64,000 bases of DNA. It comes from Mikania micrantha (lineage: Eukaryota > Streptophyta > Magnoliopsida > Asterales > Asteraceae). Made by a program: the position numbers and the translations under genes. This document shows, in pieces, positions 47,973-60,822 of this stretch; position 1 is the first letter of the stretch; each line of letters begins with the position of its first letter. Under the pieces are notes generated by a model that was given only the letters and a program-made list of their open reading frames with translations, was not told where the DNA came from and did no database searches. The stretch lies in assembly GCA_009363875.1 (NCBI GenBank), contig CM018681.1, positions 43,404,010 to 43,468,009 of the forward strand, in the 5' to 3' direction.

Positions 47973-49946
47973 TTAAGAAGGAGATTGATTTTGAATTACC
48001 TCACTCATGACCCGAATGCCATTTAATTTGAGTAAATACTCAAAACGATTTTTATCAAAGGCCTTGGTGAGAAGGTCTGCTCATTGCTCATTGGTATGTA
48101 TCTTTATCACATCAATAAGTTTCTTTTCATAGCAATCGCGTATGAAATGAAATCGAATATCAATGTGTTTGGATCGTGAATGATACACCGGATTCTTGGT
48201 GATAGCAATAGCAGCCTCGTTGTCGACACGAATCGGGGTAGTCAGAAAATTCAAACCATAATCTCACATTTGTTGTTGTATCCACAACACTTGTGAACAA
48301 CAACTGGCAGCCACTACATACTCAGCCTCACAGGTTTGAAGTAGCAACAAGTGTCTGCTTTTCGAATTGCCAAGAGACTAACCTCTCCCCTAAAAACTGT
48401 GCACCTCCAGTTGTGGACTTCGCATCAGTCTTGCATCCTCCATAGTCACAATCACTATAAGCATTGAACGAAAAGTTGTCATCCTTAGGATAGCACGGAC
48501 CGGTGTCTGGTGTACCCTTCAGATAACGAAGAATTCTCTTGACTGCTATCAGATATGACATTTTAGGTTTTGATTGGTATCGAGCACAGATACTTGTAGC
48601 AAATACAATATTTGGCCTTGAGGCTGTCAAGTACATCAAACTTCCAATCATTACAGGATATAAAGTAGAATCAATTAGCTCCCCCTGAAGATCAGGCTCA
48701 ATCCCGTGATTGGGCTGAGTAGGTGTGGAAATGGGTTTACAATCAAGCATGCTAAACCGTTTTAGCACATCTTGAATGTATTTTGACTGATGAATGAAGA
48801 TTCTATCATCAGTCTGATCAATTTGTAAACCCAAGAAAAATTTGATGTCTGACATGGCACTCATTTCGAACTTCTCAATCATAACCTCTTTAAATTCCAA
48901 ACACATCTGTTCATCCGTAGATCCAAAGATAATGTCATCTACATAGATTTGAACAAGAATAATATCCTTGCCCTTTTCCCAATAAAACAATGTCTTGTCA
49001 ATCTGACCCCTATTGAACCCGTGTTCAATAAGGTGAGTCAATAAAGTCTCATACCAGGCACGCGAAGCCTGATGTAGACCATACAGTGCTTTGTCGATGA
49101 TGTAAACCTGATCCCGGTGGATAGGATCCTCAAAGCTCGATGGCTGACAGACGTACACTGTTTCTTTCAAAGACCCATAGAGAAATGCAGACTTAACATC
49201 CAACTGAAAAACTTTAAATTTCTTGTGGGCAGCAAAAGCCAGAAAGAGTCGTATTGCTTCTAGCCGCGCCACTGGTGCAAATACTTCGTCGTAATCAATC
49301 CCTTCGACTTGTTTGAAACCTTGAACCACTAAACATGCTTTGTTCCAAACAATAACGCCTCTATCATCTCTTTTGCACTTTAACACCCATCTAGTGCCAA
49401 TTTTCTTCTCACCCTTTGGCAAATCCACTAGATGCCAAACACCCAGCTTTTGAAACTGATACAACTCCTCTTGCATAGCCTCCAAGTAGGCAGGCTCACG
49501 CACTGCTTTAGTAACAGACTTTGGCTCAATCTGAGAAATAAATGCAGAATGCATCCATAACTCTTGAGAACCATGAGTTCTTTCCAACTCAACAAACAAA
49601 CTCTCCTTGTTTGTAACTTGACTCTTGTCTGCACTCCAGCAGATGGATTTCCAATGATCTGTTCAACAGGATGATTAACATGAATTCTAGTGACTGGCAC
49701 TTGCGGAACTCCAACATTATGATCAAGATTTGTGATATTCTGATCAACATCTTGATCATGAGAAACAACGTCTTCAAAAACATCATGATCATCATCAGAT
49801 GACCAATCATCATTGATTACTTCTGACACGCCTTCCTCAGGTGGATTAGTATTTTCAGCTTGATGAGAAACACCTTGATCATCAGAATTCTGCAAATCAT
49901 ATAACATTTGCAAAGTTATTTCATCATCAGAAACATTTGGAGACAA
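47973..49946 (-). pseudogene. pol: Element 7 RT-RNase H part of pol, broken
   Basis: Copia RT (49599-48700; KARLV-like segment, QGFKQVEGIDYDEVFAPVAR, catalytic YVDD in VQIYVDDIIFGS intact near 48935) followed by RNase H (about 48480-47973; SDCDYGGC, then DLLTKAF). An acidic linker (49946-49620) joins integrase to RT. Defects: a one-base deletion near 49630 shifts linker to RT, a one-base insertion at about 48330 truncates RNase H, and TGA codons lie near 48263 and 48080. The stop at 47973 ends the polyprotein. Confidence 0.9.
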
Positions 49947-49982
49947 ATTAAAAGACTCAAAAGGTGTATCATAATCAAAAAG

Positions 49983-51308
49983 TCAATTTGGTCCTTTGCC
50001 TATAGGTATAGTTGTATGTCTTTGAACATCCACATTATACCATAGTTCCACAACATCCGTACGTTTGTTAAACACACGTTTATTGGGCAGGCTGTAGCCA
50101 AGAAAGAAACCTTCTTCAACCTTAGAGTTGAATTTAGCATCTTTCTTAAGCATGGTACAAGGAGCCCCGAAAGGTTCCAAGTGTTCCAAATTAGGTTTTC
50201 TATTTTGAAGCAGTTCATAGCAAGTCTTATTATGTCTTTTCACAATTAGCACTCTGTTAAGATTAAAACAGTCGGTCGCTACGGCTTCACTCCAGAATGT
50301 AAAGGGGAGCTTAGAATCAGCGAGCATAGTTCTAGCAGACTCAATCAATGTCCGGTTCTTTCTCTCAGCTACACCGTTCATCTGTGGTTCATATGGTGCA
50401 CTGAATTGCTGCTAAATTCCCTTAGAATATCAAAATTCTTCCATGTGTTGATTCTTGAACTATGTCCCATTGTCTAAACGAACACGCCTTACTCTCAACT
50501 TGTATAAAGTCTGCAACCTGTTCACCAACAAAACAAAATTTTCATAAGTCTTTGATTTAAACTTTAAGAACATAACCCATGAAAATCTAGAAAAATCATC
50601 AGTCACCACAAAACAATATGATTCACCACCGATACTCTTCAAATTGATAGGTCTAAACAAATCCTGTGAAGAAGCTCAAGTGGTTTATCAATAGAAAACA
50701 CTGCTTTTGTTTTATGGGACCTCTTTTTCTGTTTACCCTTCTTGCAAGACACACACATCAGAGAGTTTAAAGTGTTTAACCGGTACACCATCAACCAAAT
50801 GATTGTGTACTAAATGATTCATCTTCCTGATATGTATATGACCCATCCGTCTGTGCCAAGACCGCGTATCTTGCTCGGTTGCCTTAAACACCAGACATGT
50901 CTCCACCTTGTTTACTGTCTCCGCTTTTGCCATGTCTAAAACATATAAATCCTTACTCCTATCGGCAGTCATCAGAATCCAATCTTCAAGAATCTGAATT
51001 CCTTGTTGAAGCACATAACATCTTTCATTGTCAAACATCACTTTATTGCCTTTGTCACAAATCTGTGACTCAGTCAATAGGTTGTTAGTTAACTCCTTGA
51101 AGTAATTCACATTGTCAAAGGAAACTTTACCATTAGTCAAACTACCAAACCCGGTAATCTGACCACCTTTGTCACCTGCAAAATTAACATAACTCCCTTT
51201 CATTGCCTTAAAATCCTTCAACAAACCCAACTCTCCAGTCATGTGCCGTGAGCATCCACTATCAACAATCCAACGACTATTGATATGGCCCATGAATGCC
51301 ACCTGCAC
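49983..51308 (-). pseudogene. pol: Element 7 protease-integrase part of pol, broken
   Basis: Protease with catalytic DSG (RWIVDSGCSRHMTG, about 51272-51230), then a GAG-pre-integrase zinc region (WHRRMGHI, about 50860), then the integrase core (TDDFSRFSW, about 50600; RLDNGT near 50470; VAERKNRTL near 50365) and a C-terminal region ending at 49983. A shift near 50733 and a compensating one near 50665, plus stops at 50460, 50432, 50412 and 49983, break it. The order protease-integrase before RT confirms Ty1/Copia. Confidence 0.9.
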
Positions 51309-51536
51309 AATAAATTAAAATTTTGATCAGTATCAAAAGGGATGACTCCCGCCATTCCGGCACCGAGTCTCCCTGAATGGACTTCTGCCATTCTGTTGGA
51401 ATAAACTGCTTGAAGACCCATCTTCACAGTTATCATCCTTTCTCCCAGAAATTTGTTCCCCTGATCTGCATCTCAATTTCCAAAAAGATTTTGACCTACC
51501 AATTTGTTTTAAAATTTGTTTTGAAGAAAATTTGTC

Positions 51537-54354
51537 TTAAAAATCATTATCAGATGATGTCATTACTTTAACTAACTTTTTGACTTGTTGTTTGTTATCA
51601 AAAACTTTCTTTTTCTGATTATTTTCTTCTCTAACCCAGACACATTGAGGATCAAACTTTCTGAGGACTCTCATTTCCTCCTCACTAGGCTTCACTCTCC
51701 TAGTACTCCCACCAGTCTTAATCACCCGACTGTCATCAATTGAACTCTTCCTGATCTTATGATTTGGAGAATTTGCAGAAATATGTCCTTTTCCACTGCA
51801 AGTATAACACTTTCGTGTTTCTTTTGGAGTAAAGGACCTAAATCTGTTACAATTATCCAACTCACAATCAGCAATAACAAGACCCAATTTACCACATCTG
51901 TAGCATTTTCTTTGTGAAAAACTTTTTGGTTTTAGTTCATCAAAACATTTTGATGAACTGGATGATTTAAATGCAAAAGATGGTGATGAAACATTTTTTC
52001 TCAAACCAGTGGCTTTTATCTTGGAATTATTCTTTTGATTTTGAGAAAACATTGATTTTCCATTAATTCCAACCCCAAACTTATTTCCCTTGTCAACAAC
52101 TTTGTTAACCATCTTGTTAACTTTTTCAGAAAAACCATTTTGTTTTTTAGAAACACCACTAGTCTCTCCTTTATATGTATTGGATGACTTGACAAACACA
52201 CTTGGTTTGATAGTGGTAGCAGTTTTGACTTTCAGCACTGGTTTGGAAACAACATTTGATTTAACCACCACTTTCTTAGCAGGTGTCATCTCAGACTTGA
52301 ATTTCTGAGATGTCAGACTCTGTTCTTCAACAGTTTTCACTTTATAACCAGTCATTCTCAGAATATCAGCTGGAAATTCTAAATCTGTAATGTCCTTAAT
52401 AATAGGAGCATCACAATCAACAAACACTTTATCAAGAGATGATGAACCTCCCATTTCCTTAGTAACTTGTTCAGACACACTTTCTTTTAAGGAAACCAGA
52501 TGAACTTCCAAATCTGGATTAAGTTGTGGTCTTGGAACAAAACTAGGAGGAGGTGGCACAGCATGAAAACCAATTCCAGACATATCATTTGATGACCTTT
52601 GCATGGCAGCAAAGTAATCAATGACATATTTAGAATTTTAATAGTTTTCAAGCTTGCTCTTGTTTGGTTCAGCTTCAGCTTTTGCTGCTGAATTCAACCT
52701 TCAGCTTCTGAACTCGTTCAAGATACATAGACACAGCATGGTTATTTTGTAAAACTTTGATTTTCAGATCTTCATTTTCTTTACCTTATCTTTTTGCAAA
52801 AGATTTTTCTCTTAAAATCAGCTTCTTGTTTGCTTCTGTGCAATCTATTAGACCAGCAGTTAGCTGAGCATTCATCTCTTTCAGTTTGTCAATAATTTCT
52901 TACAGATCCTCATTTACCTCATTCACTTTATCTTTGCCTATACCATTGTCTTCTTCCAAAGAAGCCATAAAAGCACCCATCAAGTCATCATACTACTTCC
53001 CCCAGTCATAGCCCTCATTAGCTTGACTCACCAAAGCTTTAGATGATGATTCTTCAGATTTTTCTTTCTTTTTCTGTTAATTTTACTTCGGCTTAAACGG
53101 GTTTAGATTCCCTTGTTTCTTTGGATTCTTGAATTCTCTGGCAAAGTGACCTAGTTCACCACAGTTATAACACTGAGTAGACTTTGGATTGAATCCAAAT
53201 TTGGTGTTGCGGTCGAAAGTGAATTTCTTGCCCGTCTTCTTCTCATAACGATTGATTCTTTGAATAACACTTGCCAGTGCCCATTGTGTATCGATCAGTT
53301 CCATTTCATCATCATCGATTTGTTCATAGTCTTCAAATGTCAGATTAGCATTTCCAAACCTTCCTGCAACTTGTTCATCGTATGCGCTGACAACACAAGA
53401 TAGAATAGACATGTGATCCCTAACAGCTTCAACAGTAACTTTTCCCAGATTGGTAGTATTTAGTTGAATAGGAGGTGGTGTTGATTCAGACTTCTTCTCG
53501 TTGTTGGAATAAGATGATTTAGAACTTGTAGATGCGGAAGTAACATGAGTACTATCAGAAGTACTAGACACAAATGCTGTCTGAATCTTGGCAGATGAAG
53601 CCGGTGGTGTAACTACAGAACCAACATATAATGAAGGATCTTGTGTAACATTCACTCTTTGCGCTTTCCTTTTATCCTTCATCTCTTGTTACTCAAGTTT
53701 TTGAACAAATTCTACCAAGGTCAGTCCTGGTAAATTCTCTCTCAAGATCAACACTAAAGAGTTCCACTTGTCAGGTAAAGCATTAGCAAGGCAATCAATC
53801 TTTTCATCTTCAGAATATTCGATACCACACTTTCTCACTTCTGTCAGCAGATGTCTGTATCTTGTAATTAATGCTTCCAGACTTTCATTGCCTATGAAAT
53901 TGAAATTTTCAAATTCTTTACGAATGTCTGTAGCTTTCACCTTCTTCAGATTTGTATTACCCTCAATTCTAGCTTTCAAGGCATTCCATAGACTATAAGA
54001 AGTCTTGTGCTCATCAAATTGATGTAAGATCTGATTTGGAATAGCCTGACTAAGCATCCAATACGCCTTTTTCTCTGAATCATACTTCTTTCTCTCATCA
54101 ACATCAAGTCTCTCTAAAAGATGATATAAATCAGTTCCCACAACTCTCGGTCTTTCATATGGTGATGAAATACGTTCCCAAAGATTTGTATCCGTTCCAT
54201 TAAGATGTGTTTCAAATCTACCCTTCCAATTGTCATAGTATACTAAATCTAGTAGCTTTGGCACTTTGTTCGTACTTCCCACTTCGGTTTCACTAATCAA
54301 AATACTCTGAATCTTAGCATTCTGACTAGCCATTGCAGTGTACATCTCCACCAT
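51537..54354 (-). pseudogene. gag: Element 7 Gag, long and broken
   Basis: Starts at ATG 54354 (MVEMYTAMASQ), with a Copia UBN2-type gag domain (YYDNWKGRFETHLNG; TRYRHLLTEV) to 53689. TAA at 53689-53691 is followed in frame by 53682-53083, with a knuckle whose last Cys is Phe (CYNCGELGHFAREF). Stops near 53085, 52999 and 52910 decay the middle. A last ORF (52604-51537) has two degenerate Cys/His segments (CYRCGKLGLVIADC, lacking its His, and CYTCSGKGHISAN). About 940 codons in all, longer than usual Copia gags. Confidence 0.85.
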
Positions 54355-54653
54355 AATTTCAAAACTTCTAAACAGCGAACCTTTTCACCTCACGAATCTT
54401 TGAATCAGGCGAACCTTCAGCAATGTGTGAACTGAGCGAACCTTCAATTGCACGAACCTTTAATCAAACAAACCTGTATCACACGAACCTTAAGAAGCAA
54501 ACCTTTCCAGTCACGAACCTACAACCACACGAACCTTAAGCTGCGAACCTCAAGCAACGAACCTTGAGACAAGCGTACCTCAACTTAGACGAACCTCTGC
54601 TGAAACAGCAACGAACCTCCAGGCGAATTATCAGACGAACCATGCAACCGAAC
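54355..54653 (-). other. Element 7 leader, gag-proximal part with CGAACCT array
   Basis: About 300 bp holding the heptamer cgaacct (or one-base variants) roughly every 15-20 bp. Continues at 58869 beyond the nested solo LTR. Confidence 0.85.
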
Positions 54654-55429
54654 TGTCACACCCCGAGTCGGCGGGGTTGGATCGAAGTCCCCGTCGGGCG
54701 GAAGGTTCCCGGGGCGTGATATCGTGGGTGATAATCTAGATGATCAGATTGTTTACATAGCATCAATGTTTAAGAATAACTAAAGCACAATCAAATTATA
54801 ACTAGGATTACAAAGTTAAATTACAACATCAAAGTTCAGCAATTTAACTAAGTAAACCTAACAAAAGAATCAAATGTTTATATCTTGTATATGTACAAGA
54901 TATCAAAAGTAATGTGTATCATCAACAAAAGACGTGCTTCCCAAAAGTCTACTAGGTCCTCTATCTGGGCAGCCTAGTACGCATATCCTGAAGCCTTAGC
55001 TTATACCTGTTCTTCACCTGAGAATGCATGTAAGAAAACAAAGTCAACACAATGGTTGGTGAGTTCATAAGGTTTATAAGTTTAAAATAGTTTTAACAAA
55101 CCTCCTTCGGTAAAACCTTAACCTCATTAACTCCACATGTAATATCCAAATCGGTATGCTTATATATAGGGCATACCCTTGAGTCGAGGCTACAACCCGC
55201 CCAGACGCCATCCCACCACATACTAATCCGGATATGACACTGTTGTTAATAATAATTAAGCATTTTACCTACCAATCAACCCATTCCTCATCAAAGCTTT
55301 TGTTTTCTGTTTCAAAGTTTACAAGTCTATAATGTTCACAAGTGTTAGTTTCAAAGTATGTTTATCAAGCATCATAGTTTCGCACGCACATAGTTTAGCT
55401 GTCCCTAATCTCATGCGTGAGTACAAGCT

Positions 55430-55920
55430 CTGCACTAACAGTCGTTTAGCAATTACGTAGCTCACGGATAGATACAAGCTCTGCACTAGCAGTCATTTAG
55501 CAATTACGTACCTCATGAATTAGTTAAGCTTAGTCTAGCAATTACGTGTCTCCTATACAAGATACAAGGTCTGCACTAGCAGTCGTTTAGCAATTACGTA
55601 TCTCATACATAGACACAAGCCATGCATACACAAGTAATCCAGCAATTACATATCTCATATAAGCAGACAAAAGCTCTGCACTAGCAGTCGTTTAGCAATT
55701 ACATGTCTCTTATATACATAATAGCTTAGCATCGTTACGTTTAAGTTTAGCAATTGCATACCTCATATAAGCAGGCAAAAGCTCTGCACTAGCAGTCGTT
55801 TAGCAATTACATGTCTCTTATATAGGTAATAGCTTAGCCTCGTTATGGTTAAGTTTTACATGTATCTCAATCCATAGGTACAAGCTCTGCACTAGTAGTC
55901 GTTTAGCAATTACGTAGCCT
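55430..55920 (-). repeat. Irregular minisatellite in the solo LTR
   Basis: A block beginning ctctgcactagcagtcgttt and ending agcaattacgt recurs about six times, near 55437, 55488, 55570, 55676, 55790 and 55880, at 50-115 bp spacing. Partial copies lie between. The element 1 LTR does not show it. Confidence 0.8.
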
Positions 55921-58073
55921 ATGATTAGATACATGCATAATGTTTCATGCGCAAGTAGTAGTTTCAAGCATATAGTTTCAAGTGTCCACACAATGTCTCA
56001 TCATGAATTCCATAGGTTTGCATTGAGTCTCATGTTTAAGCAGATAGTTTTCACAAGCATAAAGTCTCACATTTAAGCATATGGTTTCATAAGCATCAAG
56101 TAACATGTTTAAGCATATCGTTTCACAAGCATCTAGTCTCATGTTTAAGCATCAAGTCTCATAAGTATCCAACATATGGTTTCAAGCCTCAAGTTTAAAG
56201 TACAAGTTTCAAGTCTATTGCCTTTCAAAGTATACTAAGTTCCAAGCAAAGGTTTCAACATAAGTATCATGTTTATGTTTAAAGCATTAAATAACATTTC
56301 AATAGTTTATGAAAATGTTTAACATGCTTCTCAGTCCCGAAGTATAACAAAGAAGTTTGAAAAGGGACAAATGATAAGCACGCTCTTTGTTTGCACTTGT
56401 CGGGATGTTCAAGCTCCTGTATTGATTTCATAGTATTTGTAGTTGATAAGCATTTGTTTGTAAAAATTCGTTGTGCGCATGAATGTTGGTGTTAGCCCTA
56501 GGGTTGGCTAACACCAGTGTGTCACGGTCTTTATTCGGCCCTAATTTGTTTTTCTTTGAATATTCAAAGCCCTTAAATGTTAAGCTTATCATTTGTATTA
56601 CATAATTCATACTTAAATATATGTTTAGCTTTACAAAAGAATCTGATGTAATCCTTGTTCATCGTGTTAGTGTGTTAGGAAATTCCAATTCATTTGGGCC
56701 GAATAAGGGTTTGTTAACCCGGGCAAATCACGTGTTATCATTGGGCTTATTGTGACTATATGTAGGCCGGATTAAATATAGTGTGGGCCGAAGGTTTGGG
56801 TTGGGCTTAGGCAAAGAGATGGGCCGGTTGTGATGCATGGCCCAATATAGATTTGTGTGGGCTTTAGTACTTGGGCCGTACAAAAGAGTATTGGGCTGCC
56901 TAATTGTATTGGGCCGGAGGTTCCTGTTGGGCTGAATTGTTGGGTTTGGGCCGAGTATCAACTGTTGGGCCGAGATAAAAATGGGCCTGGGCCAGCTACA
57001 TGGGCTAACCAAAATAGATTTGTAGGGTCAAAGAATTGGGCCTAAATCGCTCTTGGGCCTAAACAACCTTCTGATCGGTTGCCGTGTACATGATTGGGCC
57101 TCGGTTTGGGCTTAAAATGGTCGACAGAAAGGTCCGGCATTATTCCCAGCGAACCTATTGGATTTCCTGATTAAGGTTCGGCTAACTTTCATGCATGGGG
57201 GTCGTGGTTCCAAAGACTTGGCTGATACTACCAGGTTCAGCCAGGTGAGTGGTAATTAGAAGGTACGTCGACCATAACCCATCAAAGGTTCGGTGTGGTG
57301 TGGCGCATCCCAGGGTTCGGCAGATTATTAGGCCAAGGGTTCGGGTCCTAAAGTGGGTTCGTCGGCCTCAATTGGTTCGACCAGAAGTGAGAAGGTTCGG
57401 CTGGCGAGGGAAAATCCCATCTAAGGTTCGCAGAAACCATGCAAGGTTCGTTGAAAGTGATAAGGTTCGGCCAGGAGATGATTCGCCCATGAAGGTTCGG
57501 TGGTCCACGAGGTATCAGCAGGGTTCGTCTATTAGGGACAGGCGAACCGAAGGTTCATTCTGATGCATGGTTCGCCAAGGAAAAAGGGTTCGCCACCCCC
57601 ATACGGGTTCGGCCAGCTTTCGTTCCAACCCAAACAGGTTTGCCCGTTGTGTGCTCCATGAACCCTGAAACTCGATGAGCACCACCTCTGTCCCGTCGAA
57701 TCTGAGAACCTACAGGGCCCTCCTATGATAATGGCTATGCTACTAGACCTCTCGTGGGCTTGGTGTTCGAAGGATGAAGCATGATAATCGGTTTACATGG
57801 GTGGTTCGAACATCAACATAGAAAACCGTATAAATCCGAACCTTTAAGCATCAATACCTCAAAATCAGCTCGACCAAAGCTCAGATGAGTTCTACTTTCT
57901 TGTAGAGGGCTTGAAGAGCTTCGCGTGGGCGCAAGAATCACTCGATTTCGTTAAGAAACGAGTGAGATATGGGATTTCAAAGGTTGGAATTTGGTGGTGA
58001 AGGTGAAAACCGGAAATGGTGAGTAGAGAGAGAGGAAAAATGAATTAAATGAGGCGGTTAGCCTCATTTGAGG

Positions 58074-58081
58074 CTTTTATA
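58074..58081 (-). promoter_or_regulatory. TATA box of the 54654 solo LTR
   Basis: Minus-strand tataaaag, matching the position of the TATA box in the element 1 LTR. Confidence 0.6.
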
Positions 58082-58868
58082 CCCCGTAGGTATTCGGGTT
58101 CGTTTCGGTTGCTCGGTTCGTAATTTCGTCTCGTATGTGGATCGTTACGCGCGTTTTTCGTAAATAAAATAAAAAGAATTATTTTTAACAGTTTGAATGT
58201 CATTAAAGTTTAATAATTATTTTAAATTTCGTTTAATAAATTTATTTGTCGAATTTCGTTATTTTTACGCATTTCATTTATTGTTTCGCGATTTAATAAA
58301 ATAGTTTAGTTTAAATTGTTTTATGATGAGTTTCAAAATTGTAAAATAGGAAATATTTTATTTCCTTAAATTATTATCGTTCGTTTCGTTTCGTGTTCGT
58401 TTTCGTTTCGTCAGAGCGCGTCGCCATCGCACGTAGTCGTTCGAATCGTCATTCGAACGAACACGACGATGGTTTGGCTTTCTGATTCTTGTTTTCTACT
58501 GTTAAGTCATTATTTCAGAATGTTAAACTATCAGAATCATTCGTACAGATCGTCACCTATACGAATAATTCGTCTGTTTAACATTTCGTAACAATAAACG
58601 TTAAAGTTTCGTTTTGTTTAACCTCACATACGTATATACACAATAGTATGAAATCAAGTTTCTGTGTTTCAACATTGTGTTGTCTGACATGTTTCTGACT
58701 GTTAAACCCTAAGGTTTCAGTCAGATCCAGACAATCGTATAATAGTTTCATCTTAATCAAAATGCATCAATAGTATAAACATAGTTTCACGCAATGTGTA
58801 CCTGATTTACCCGTTCAAGTTTACTGTTGCGATCACTGTTCCGGCACGCGTCCGGCACTGATGTTACA

Positions 58869-59254
58869 CGAATCTTAGATGAACCCTGCAGAAAAACCAG
58901 CGAACCTTATATGAACCTCTTCTGAAAACTCAAACGAACCTCAGAAAAATGCTAATTCCAGCGAACCTATTGTTTCAGCTGAACACAGGTTCTGCTCATA
59001 AACCTGTAATGCAAAATTCGAAATTTTGGAGGGAAAACCTTCCAAAATTTGAAGAAAAACTTTCCAAATCAGCAAATTAACACCACCAAATCGTAAATTG
59101 TTGTATTCCACAACAATTGATGATGATATCACACTTAAAAACAACAATCAATCAACAAGAAAAGAAGAAATTTGAGCCATAAATGATCTTCTAATTTTCA
59201 AATCTTCAAATCACTTGAATTCTTTGATAAAACTTGTGTACAACTTCACCAAAT
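58869..59254 (-). other. Element 7 leader, primer-proximal part
   Basis: Untranslated leader continuing from 54653. A few CGAACCT copies lie at 58870-58970, then AT-rich sequence to the primer site. No gene. Confidence 0.75.
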
Positions 59255-59266
59255 GCTCTAATACCA
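59255..59266 (-). other. Primer binding site of element 7
   Basis: Minus-strand TGGTATTAGAGC, one change from the initiator-Met primer site TGGTATCAGAGC, one base from the 5' LTR. Confidence 0.88.
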
Positions 59267-59267
59267 C

Positions 59268-59844
59268 TATAGATTTGGTGAACCTGATCAGGATCGAATA
59301 ACGAAGTTCGATGAACAATCAAACACATGTGGAATCCATGTTTAATCTCTAAAGAATCAAAGAAGAACAAGTAATTTCATAAACACCTTCTTGTATTAAT
59401 CAATCAATTGATTACAAATCTTTAACATAGAAAGTTTCTCACACAAAGAATACACACTTAGTTCACTCAGAATTTCCAAGAGTTTTCAGAAAATTAGACA
59501 AACCTTCTATATAAACACAGCTTCTGTCAGCCGAACGTATCATTAGCCAAACCTCTAGGTTCGCCAGCCGAACCTTAAGGTTCGCTGGGCGAACCTAGGT
59601 TGCCAAACCCATAGGTTCGCCGAACCTTAAGGTTCGCTGGGCGAACCTAGGTTGCCAAAACCATAGGTTCGCCGAACCTTTCAAAGGTTGTAGGTTCGCC
59701 AAACCTATCAAACAAATAGGTTCGCCGAACCTTCCTAGGTTCGTGGGCTAGACGAAACTAAGCACAACCTAAACACACGAACCTATACAAACTTTATATA
59801 ATTTACAATTTTGAATAGAAAACTATTACAAATATGCACTAACA
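59268..59844 (-). repeat. Element 7 5' LTR (577 bp)
   Basis: Direct repeat of 41857-42401, with a TATA box at 59508-59514 (minus). The CGAACCT/AGGTTCG block (about 59525-59760) contains an extra tandem copy of about 60 bp (near 59570-59690), while the 3' LTR has an extra roughly 20-bp copy elsewhere. Confidence 0.9.
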
Positions 59845-60564
59845 AGGTCCTCCGCAGTGCACGAAGACACTTATAGGAATATCATTGGTTGAGTTGACTG
59901 GGGTCCTTCGCGATGATTGCACCGTTGATTGAGTTGACTGAGGTCCTCCGTGGTAACTTATATTGATATGATTATGTTGATTGATGATTATTGAATTGAT
60001 GTGATTGGATGAATTTATGTGGATAATTATTTGTGATTATCGTGTATGTGATTACTTGGGATGATTTGAATGTTGTGTTTGTTGGATATTGGCAGTGTTG
60101 AATTATTACGCTAGTGCACATGTGGATTTTCTCGGGGAAATTATAAACTTTTACAAACCCATTTATAAACTCTCATAAACATTTTATCAACATTTTTAAT
60201 ACAATAAAACTTATGATTTCTCACCAATTACATCGTAGTTGACACTTAATTTTCTACATGTTTCAGGTAATGAAGAGAAGTAAGTAGGGCGGGATAGCTC
60301 TACATCTTTTGGACATCATCACATAGGATTCATGGACTTAGCTAAAATAACAGAAATTCTGGAGAATAGAGTTTAGTTAGTTTAGCTAAATCTTTTGTGT
60401 ATTTGATGTATCTAATTCATGGTGAACATGATTTTTGATGTAATTAATTTGGTTGATTAATTGTTATGTGATCATATAATTAGATGCCCACAAGCTTATT
60501 AACAATCTACACATCCCTGGTGGCATCCCGACGTTTCCGCCATCGGTCGGGGTGTTACAATTAC

Positions 60565-60822
60565 AGATAGGAATGATTACAGAATGGAGATGAGAAAGGA
60601 ATGATCATAAGATTTTACATAAAGATTCTCTAATTTTCTTCTACTAATAATTACTTTAAATAGAAGGTCCCAACCAATTTTGTTAGCCAGAATATGATGT
60701 GGCACACATGATTTAATCCGTGAATTTCTTTGGTTGCTCTTTAGTCCTTTCACTTTTCCTTATTGGCTTTGTTTGTATTTCTTGTATTTGGGCTGAAGTC
60801 TGTGGCTCTAGTAGGACTGGAC
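60565..60822 (-). other. Possible 3' LTR remnant of element 8
   Basis: AT-rich, no ORF. A purine tract (minus-strand acaaaaggggaagg, near 60829-60842) at the end of the element 8 pol suggests its 3' LTR begins near 60828 and runs leftwards through 60565 and, after removing the solo LTR, 39022 to about 38969. The expected TG start reads TA, so this is only an inference. Confidence 0.35.

Larger units (their letters stand above)
54654..58868 (-). mobile_element. Solo type C LTR nested in the element 7 leader (4215 bp)
   Basis: Minus-strand LTR from TGTAACATCAGTG (58868) to GGGGTGTGACA (54654). The flanks cgaac (54649-54653) and cgaat (58869-58873) match as a target duplication with one change. 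It resembles the LTR of element 1. It holds a TATA box (58074-58081), AGGTTCG repeats (about 57130-57610), TGGGCC repeats (about 56695-57115), a minisatellite (about 55430-55920) and short TTTAAGCAT-type repeats (about 55930-56250). ORFs within (for example 57249-57563) are repeat artefacts. Confidence 0.9.
41857..59844 (-). mobile_element. Element 7: large Ty1/Copia (SIRE-like) element with extra ORF
   Basis: Minus-strand element: 5' LTR 59268-59844, primer site 59255-59266, leader, gag, protease-integrase-RT-RNase H (Copia order), spacer, extra ORF, polypurine tract, 3' LTR 41857-42401. Without the nested solo LTR it is about 13.8 kb. The very long gag and the ORF downstream of pol suggest the SIRE/Maximus lineage; this is an inference from layout. 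The 3' LTR starts tgtagattt and the 5' LTR tatagattt. I found no target duplication (attat versus aggtc). Many stops and frameshifts make it old and inactive. Confidence 0.88.
39023..60559 (+). mobile_element. Solo type C LTR split by the Copia element 7
   Basis: The left part (39023-41856) starts TGTAACATCACTG. The right part (59845-60559) ends TCGGGGTGTTACA. Perfect 5-bp duplications, attac, flank the whole (39018-39022 and 60560-60564), proving one LTR of about 3.55 kb with element 7 inside. It resembles the complement of 54654-58868. It holds a TATA-like box (40046-40054), CGAACCT repeats (about 40440-40920) that produce a spurious 150-codon ORF, a GTGAGT donor-like site near 41676 and an acceptor-like TTTCAG near 60267. 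Confidence 0.88.

Noticed and set aside
55430..55920. Repeat-spacer pattern like a CRISPR array
   Set aside because: Repeats are imperfect, spacing is irregular, spacers resemble each other, and the context is a plant LTR.
57249..57563. 104-codon plus-strand ORF
   Set aside because: Antisense to its LTR and made of AGGTTCG repeats.
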